From assembly GCF_003814875.1 (NCBI RefSeq), contig NZ_RKQF01000001.1, positions 6,386,001 to 6,450,000 on the forward strand: DNA of 64,000 bases, written 5' to 3'. A program made the position numbers and the translations under genes. A model generated the notes under the pieces. It worked only from the letters and a program-made list of their open reading frames with translations, had not been told where the DNA came from and searched no databases. The first letter of the stretch is position 1. Every line of letters starts with the position of its first letter. This document shows positions 59,822 through 64,000 of the stretch, in pieces. Source of the DNA: Streptomyces sp. Ag109_O5-1 (lineage in GTDB: Bacteria > Actinomycetota > Actinomycetes > Streptomycetales > Streptomycetaceae).

Positions 59822-60304
59822 TCAGCCGGACTGCCTCGCACCGCTTCCCGAGTCGATGAGGATCTGCTCCCCCTCGCTGGCGTTGCCAGCCAGGACGGCC
59901 TGTGCCATCGCCGCGCGGGCGGCCTCGGGTGGCGTGTCCGGCGGGACCACCAGCAGCGAGAAGAGGTCCCGGTCGCCCCGGGTGATCAGGACGGTGTCGT
60001 CACCCACCGGGAAGGAGTCCACGTGAACTACGTGGTCGCCGACGACGATCCGTGTCGGGAGCCCCTCCCAGGCCGTGGCATCCAGCCCGACGCGGGTCAG
60101 AGGCCCCAGGTGTTCGGTGAGGGCGCTCAGAAGCGCGGACAGCTCGGCACCGATGTCGCGCGATCTTGGCCACCACGCCCCGTCGAGGATGCCGTCGCGC
60201 GATGCCGTCGTCTTCAGCCGGAGCAGTGCACTTCCCGGCCGAACGGCATGGTGTACACCACTCGGCAGATGCCTGGAACCAGGGGATCTGTCGGAGCCGG
60301 TCAT
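59822..60304 (-). CDS. DUF5994 family protein, copy 2
   Basis: A 160-residue protein with the DUF5994 pattern: LLRLKTT, LDGAWWPRSRDIGAELSALL and LLVVPPDTPPEAA. It converges on the phosphatase gene. Together with copy 1 it brackets the phosphatase. Function unknown. Confidence 0.72.
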   Translation of the reverse strand: MTGSDRSPGSRHLPSGVHHAVRPGSALLRLKTTASRDGILDGAWWPRSRDIGAELSALLSALTEHLGPLTRVGLDATAWEGLPTRIVVGDHVVHVDSFPVGDDTVLITRGDRDLFSLLVVPPDTPPEAARAAMAQAVLAGNASEGEQILIDSGSGARQSG

Positions 60305-60399
60305 GGGGGACCACCCGTCCGGGATCCGTGCGAGCAGCGAATCCGTCTCGCCTTGTCCACGTTACTCCGGGTACTGCATGAGACCCGCGGCGTATTCGA

Positions 60400-60864
60400 T
60401 CAGGCGGTCGACTCATCGGTTGCCGGACGGGAGCGGGGGATCAGCTTTGCCGCCTTCTCGGCGATCTTGCGGTCCAGCTCAGGGAGCAGGCTCGTGTACG
60501 TGTCCGAGGTCAGCGTGATGGTGGAGTGCCGGAGGGTCTCCTTCAGGGCGTGGATGTCGCCGCCGCCTCCGTGCGTGAGCGTTGCGGCGACGTGGCGCAG
60601 GTCCCGCAGGGTGATGGGCGGCAGGTCGGTCGTGGCGAGGATGCGTCGGAAGGTCTCGGAGACCGTCTCGGGGTGGAGCCAGGAGCCGTCCTCCTTGGTG
60701 AAGACCTTGCCGGTGTCCTGCCAGGCGTCGCCCCAGTCCGCGCGCTCCTTCTCCTGGCGGGCTTTGTGACGGCGCAGTTCGGCGACGGTCATGCCGTCGA
60801 GCGCGATCGTGTTCGCGCTGCCGTCCGTCTTCGGCTCGGACTCGTAGGGGTCCCGGCCGTCCAC
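60400..60864 (-). pseudogene. Truncated tyrosine integrase (C-terminal remnant)
   Basis: A 154-residue open frame corresponding only to the C-terminal half of an integrase: LRDLRHVAATLTHGG (second Arg box, with Leu where His is usual), LRHSTITLTSDTYTSLLPE with the catalytic Tyr, and a leading PKTDGSANTIAL. The core-binding domain and first catalytic Arg are missing, and sequence upstream (60865-61040) does not continue the homology. It is a decayed element, probably once linked to a tRNA target. Confidence 0.8.
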
Positions 60865-61089
60865 ACCATGAGGCGGTCACAGATCATCTTCGAACCCTGC
60901 ACATCTCCTCGTTCTGCGGTGAGCCTCTCCGCAACCGCCGGGCGCTGAGGCCGCATCGGTCCGGAAGGCGGTCGTTGCAGGCCGGGTACGCTGGGGCCGC
61001 TGCGGCACCCTCCACTGTCATCCGCGTCGGCGCGGTGATCCATGGCCTGCGGCGATCACGACGCGTTCGGGTTCGAGGAAGAGACACAG

Positions 61090-62409
61090 GTGCTGATAGC
61101 GGGCCGGTACCGGCTGCGGGACGCCATCGGGCGGGGAGCGATGGGGGAGGTCTGGAGGGCTTTCGACGAGACGCTCGGCCGGCCGGTGGCCGTAAAACTC
61201 CTGCTTCCCCAGGATTCCGACCCCACCGCCGCCTCCCGCTTTCGCCTGGAGGCGCAGACCGCAGGCCGCCTCAGCCATCCGCACGTGGTCGGCGTCCTCG
61301 ACTTCGGCGAGGACGAGGGCCGCCTGTTCCTGGTGATGGAGCTGGTCGACGGGGACAGCCTCGCCCGGGTGCTCGCCGCCTCCGGTCCGCTGCCGGCCGA
61401 GCGGGTGGCCCGTATCGCCGAGCAGGCCGCGGCCGGGCTCGCAGCCGCGCACCGGGAGGGCATCGTCCACCGGGACATCAAGCCCGCCAACCTCCTGCTG
61501 GACGCGGACGGCACCCTGAAGATCGGCGACTTCGGCATCGCCCGCTTCCTCGACGACCCCGGTGCCGCGCTCACCGCCACCGGGCAGATCGTCGGCACCG
61601 GCCTCTACCTCGCGCCCGAGCGGGCCCTGGGCCGCACCGCCGGCCCGGCCTCCGACATGTACTCCCTCGGCTGCGTGCTCTACCAACTCCTCACCGGGCG
61701 ACCGCCGTTCCAGGCCGACACTGCCGTCGCGGTGCTTCATCAGCACCTCGATGCCTCCCCCGTGCCGCCCCGGCAGATCGCCGCCGGCCTCCCGACCGCC
61801 TTCGAGAGCTATCTGCTCGCTCTGCTGGCCAAGGAACCCGGCCACCGGCCCACGGCCGAGGAGGCGGCCGACTGGTTCGGGCGCGGAGCCTGGCGCGGGG
61901 CGCCGGAGCCCCTGCCGCAGGAACGCCGGGACCACAGGCCCCCGGGCGGGCCGTCCATGACCGGCCCGGGTCCGGGTGCTCCCCCAACCTGGATGCCGGG
62001 CACGTCGGTGCCCAGCGCCCCCGCGCAGGGTGCCTTCGTCCCGGCGGCGGACGCCGAGTGGAAGACGAGCGTGCACCGAGCCGCGCCCCGCCGCTCACGT
62101 CTGCCGTTCCACCGCCGTTCCCCACTGGTGGCAGTGTTGGGCGGCGCCACTCTCTTCACCGTGGCGCTGCTCGTCGGCCTGGCCTGGTTCTCGCCCGGCA
62201 CGGGCTCGGCACAGAATCCGCAGACCGAGCCGTCCACGAGCACGAGCCCCGCCACGCCACCCACCACCTCGATGCCGTACGGCGCCCCTTCCTCGCCCAC
62301 GCCGCCGCTGGCCTCTTCCCCGGCGCAACCAGCCGACCAGGAGACGGCGGCCGACAGCGGTCCGGGCCCCGAGAAGGCCGACAAGCGCGGGAACAAGGGC
62401 AAGCACTGA
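61090..62409 (+). CDS. Ser/Thr protein kinase (PknB-type)
   Basis: A 439-residue transmembrane kinase. The Gly-rich loop GRGAMGEVW (14-22), K36, HRDIKPAN (D129) and DFG (147-149) are complete. A proline-rich linker leads to one transmembrane helix (about 344-367) and a short Ser/Pro/Thr-rich extracellular tail without PASTA domains. The GTG at 61090 (VLIAGRYRL) is preferred because GAGGAAG lies ten bases upstream; the ATG at 61042 lacks a site. Signal unknown. Confidence 0.92.
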   Translation: MLIAGRYRLRDAIGRGAMGEVWRAFDETLGRPVAVKLLLPQDSDPTAASRFRLEAQTAGRLSHPHVVGVLDFGEDEGRLFLVMELVDGDSLARVLAASGPLPAERVARIAEQAAAGLAAAHREGIVHRDIKPANLLLDADGTLKIGDFGIARFLDDPGAALTATGQIVGTGLYLAPERALGRTAGPASDMYSLGCVLYQLLTGRPPFQADTAVAVLHQHLDASPVPPRQIAAGLPTAFESYLLALLAKEPGHRPTAEEAADWFGRGAWRGAPEPLPQERRDHRPPGGPSMTGPGPGAPPTWMPGTSVPSAPAQGAFVPAADAEWKTSVHRAAPRRSRLPFHRRSPLVAVLGGATLFTVALLVGLAWFSPGTGSAQNPQTEPSTSTSPATPPTTSMPYGAPSSPTPPLASSPAQPADQETAADSGPGPEKADKRGNKGKH

Positions 62410-62817
62410 CCGCAGCACGCAGCAGTGCACAGTGGCTCAGGAACAGAAGCCGGCCCAGGGCATGGTCGACGCCCAGCAGCCGGAGAGGAAGGTCATGGCC
62501 GACCTGCTGCACGCACGGGGGTCGGCACCGCAATGATGCCTCGGAAGTTCCCCGCCGGCTGGCACGTCCCCATCGGCCAGCCCTCGGTCACCGGTGCTCC
62601 CGCAACAGCGTGAGCTGCCCCGAGGGTGATCAGTTGGCGCCCGGTGCCACCTGAAGACGCGTGACGTGGCCGGGCGGGAGCGGCCTCGGGCCGCGGCCCG
62701 GATCCCGCTCATCGCTCCGTTCGTCGCGGGCGCGGCCGTACCGGCAACACGCTGACGCACGACAGCGGCCCCGGCGCGCACAGGCGTACCAGGGCCGCGA
62801 ACATCCGTACAGGAGGG
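62410..62817. other. Intergenic region between kinase and L,D-transpeptidase
   Basis: 408 bp between convergent genes. I see no convincing gene and no strong terminator. Confidence 0.4.
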
Positions 62818-64000
62818 TCAGTTGGCCGTCCACTGGGACCAGGGCATGTTCCAGCCGTTCCAGCCGTTGTCCGGGGCGATGGTCTTGTCGGGCGAGTTGA
62901 CGACCTGGACCACGTCTCCGATGAGGGAGTTGGCGTAGAACCAGGCCGCCGGGGTGGACGGGGCGCCGCCGCCCTTGACGTCGTGCAGGCCCACGCAGCC
63001 GTGGCTGGTGTTCTCACTGCCGAAGACCGACACCGGCCGCCAGTAGTTGCCGTGCACGAACGTGCCGGAGGTGGACAGCCGCATGCCGTGCGGGACGTCC
63101 TTGATGTGGTAGGAGTTACCGAGACCGACGGTGCGGGAGTCCATGTCCACCACCGGGTCCTTCTCCATGATCACCATTTTGCCGTTGTACGTGGTGTGCT
63201 GCGGGTCGCCGAGGCTGGCGGGCAGCGTCTTGTACAGCGATCCGTTGCGGTAGATCTTCAAGGTGTGAGCGGTGTTGTCGGCCACCGAGGTCTGCGAGCG
63301 GCCGATGGTGAAGGAGACGTCCTTGGACTGCTGCCCGTACACGCCCGGCGCAGTCTTCACGCCGTTCAGCCGCAGGTGCAGCGTCACCTTGGTGCCTGGG
63401 GCCCAGTAGTTCTCGGGGCGGAAGTCCAGGCGCTGGTTGCTGAACCAGTGGCCCTGTACGTCCACCTGGGGGCTGGCAGTCACGGTGATCGCCTTGCGCA
63501 CGGCGGCCTGATCGGCGACCGGCTTGTTGAAGTTCAGCGACACCTCCATGCCCACGCCGTACGTCGCGCCCGGGTCGACGTTGAAGACGCCGTAGTTCAC
63601 CGCGGAGGGCTTCAACGTGGTGAAGGAGGACCGCTGGACGGTGCTGTGGCCGGCGGTGTCCGTCGCGGTGGCCGCCACCGTGTAGCGGGTGCCGGTGTGC
63701 AGGGCGGCGGACGGTATCCAGCTGCTTCCGTCGGCGGATATGGCCCCGTCGACCGTGGCGCCGTCCGCGGAGGCCATCGTCACCTTGGTCAGCTTGCCCT
63801 TGGCGGCGGAGACCTTCAGCGCGCCCGTGGTGTCGACGCCGGTCGCTCCGTTCTTCGGCAGGATGCTCACCCCTGCCTGCGACCCGGTAGCGGAACCCGA
63901 TGCGTGCTTACTGTCGTTGGGCTGTGCTCCGGCGCTGCCGCCGCAGGCTGTGGCTCCGAGCAGGACGGCGCCGAGCGCGAGCGCCAGCAGCCCCTTCGTC
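62818..64000 (-). CDS. L,D-transpeptidase lipoprotein, N-terminus outside the window
   Basis: 393 residues are visible; the first residues lie beyond base 64000. The visible start is a lipoprotein signal (LLALALGAVLLGATAC, lipobox Cys near 63942). Two Ig-like domains precede the YkuD catalytic domain with NTSHGCVGLHDV, the nucleophilic Cys in SHGC. The enzyme makes 3-3 crosslinks in peptidoglycan or attaches proteins to it, on the outer face of the membrane. An internal GTG at 63870 would miss the signal and is rejected as the start. Confidence 0.92.
   Translation of the reverse strand, partial: TKGLLALALGAVLLGATACGGSAGAQPNDSKHASGSATGSQAGVSILPKNGATGVDTTGALKVSAAKGKLTKVTMASADGATVDGAISADGSSWIPSAALHTGTRYTVAATATDTAGHSTVQRSSFTTLKPSAVNYGVFNVDPGATYGVGMEVSLNFNKPVADQAAVRKAITVTASPQVDVQGHWFSNQRLDFRPENYWAPGTKVTLHLRLNGVKTAPGVYGQQSKDVSFTIGRSQTSVADNTAHTLKIYRNGSLYKTLPASLGDPQHTTYNGKMVIMEKDPVVDMDSRTVGLGNSYHIKDVPHGMRLSTSGTFVHGNYWRPVSVFGSENTSHGCVGLHDVKGGGAPSTPAAWFYANSLIGDVVQVVNSPDKTIAPDNGWNGWNMPWSQWTAN

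Noticed and set aside
60880..60905. Sequence resembling a tRNA T-loop (GGGTTCGAA on the minus strand) near the integrase remnant
   Set aside because: Only about nine bases match, with no acceptor or T stem; too short to call an att remnant.

Overview
The window is high-GC actinobacterial DNA, almost certainly from a Streptomyces chromosome. It carries the developmental regulator bldC, the second Lsr2 paralogue (LsrL), valine dehydrogenase, a mycothiol-dependent isomerase-family protein, many GTG starts and overlapping GTGA/ATGA gene junctions. The order dnaX - purD - purC - lsrL - purSQL - purF - purM - vdh - bldC - hrpA is, from memory, that of the conserved core region around SCO4067-SCO4096 of S. 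coelicolor; this was not checked by search. The species cannot be named from the sequence.

Region 1 (1 to about 9230) is most of an actinomycete integrative and conjugative element (AICE) of the pSAM2/SLP1 type, integrated at a tRNA-Ser(GGA) gene. It has a leftward operon (RsbW-like ATPase plus a small unknown protein), a leftward Nudix gene resembling the pSAM2 immunity factor Pif, a rightward GntR/UTRA repressor (KorSA type), and a rightward transfer-replication-recombination block: SCO3933-type regulator, FtsK/TraB translocase, DUF2637 and other Spd-like proteins, replication initiator, excisionase and tyrosine integrase. Copies of an ACTCGT-N4-ACGAGT operator lie in front of the transcription units. 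The far end of the element is outside the window or not recognisable.

Region 2 (9300-18440) has the SRP RNA gene, dnaX (needing a reading-frame change in its linker), purD, a degenerate M48-like membrane protein with EHDTT repeats, a dimethylformamidase-like protein and purC. Region 3 (18550-22710) is a DesK/DesR-like two-component system plus an ABC-2 transporter, bracketed by two identical tRNA-Gly(GCC) genes and followed by tRNA-Gly(UCC). Region 4 (22856-33470) contains lsrL, purSQL, an HTH/ClpN pair with a double operator, a mycothiol-dependent enzyme, a META-domain lipoprotein, purF, purM, a DUF3073 gene and vdh. Together regions 2 and 4 encode PurF, PurD, PurSQL, PurM and PurC of de novo purine synthesis.

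Region 5 (33728-44970) holds a conserved unknown gene, bldC, a small CxxC protein, hrpA, a small membrane protein, a large secreted beta-helix/PKD protein and a PH-like membrane protein. Two identical tRNA-Asp genes lie within this region, together with tRNA-Phe and tRNA-Glu, and a perfect parS site (GTTTCACGTGAAAC) sits between tRNA-Phe and the second tRNA-Asp. Region 6 (45170-56240) has a metallophosphoesterase, a minimal zincin, secreted and lipid-anchored proteins, a DEAD-box helicase with a long RDDR-repeat tail, an FG-GAP exported protein and an amino-acid permease. Region 7 (56369-64000) starts with tRNA-Lys, followed by a STAS-GNAT protein, a SpoIIE-type phosphatase flanked by two DUF5994 genes, a truncated integrase remnant, a Ser/Thr kinase and an L,D-transpeptidase lipoprotein whose N-terminus runs off the window.
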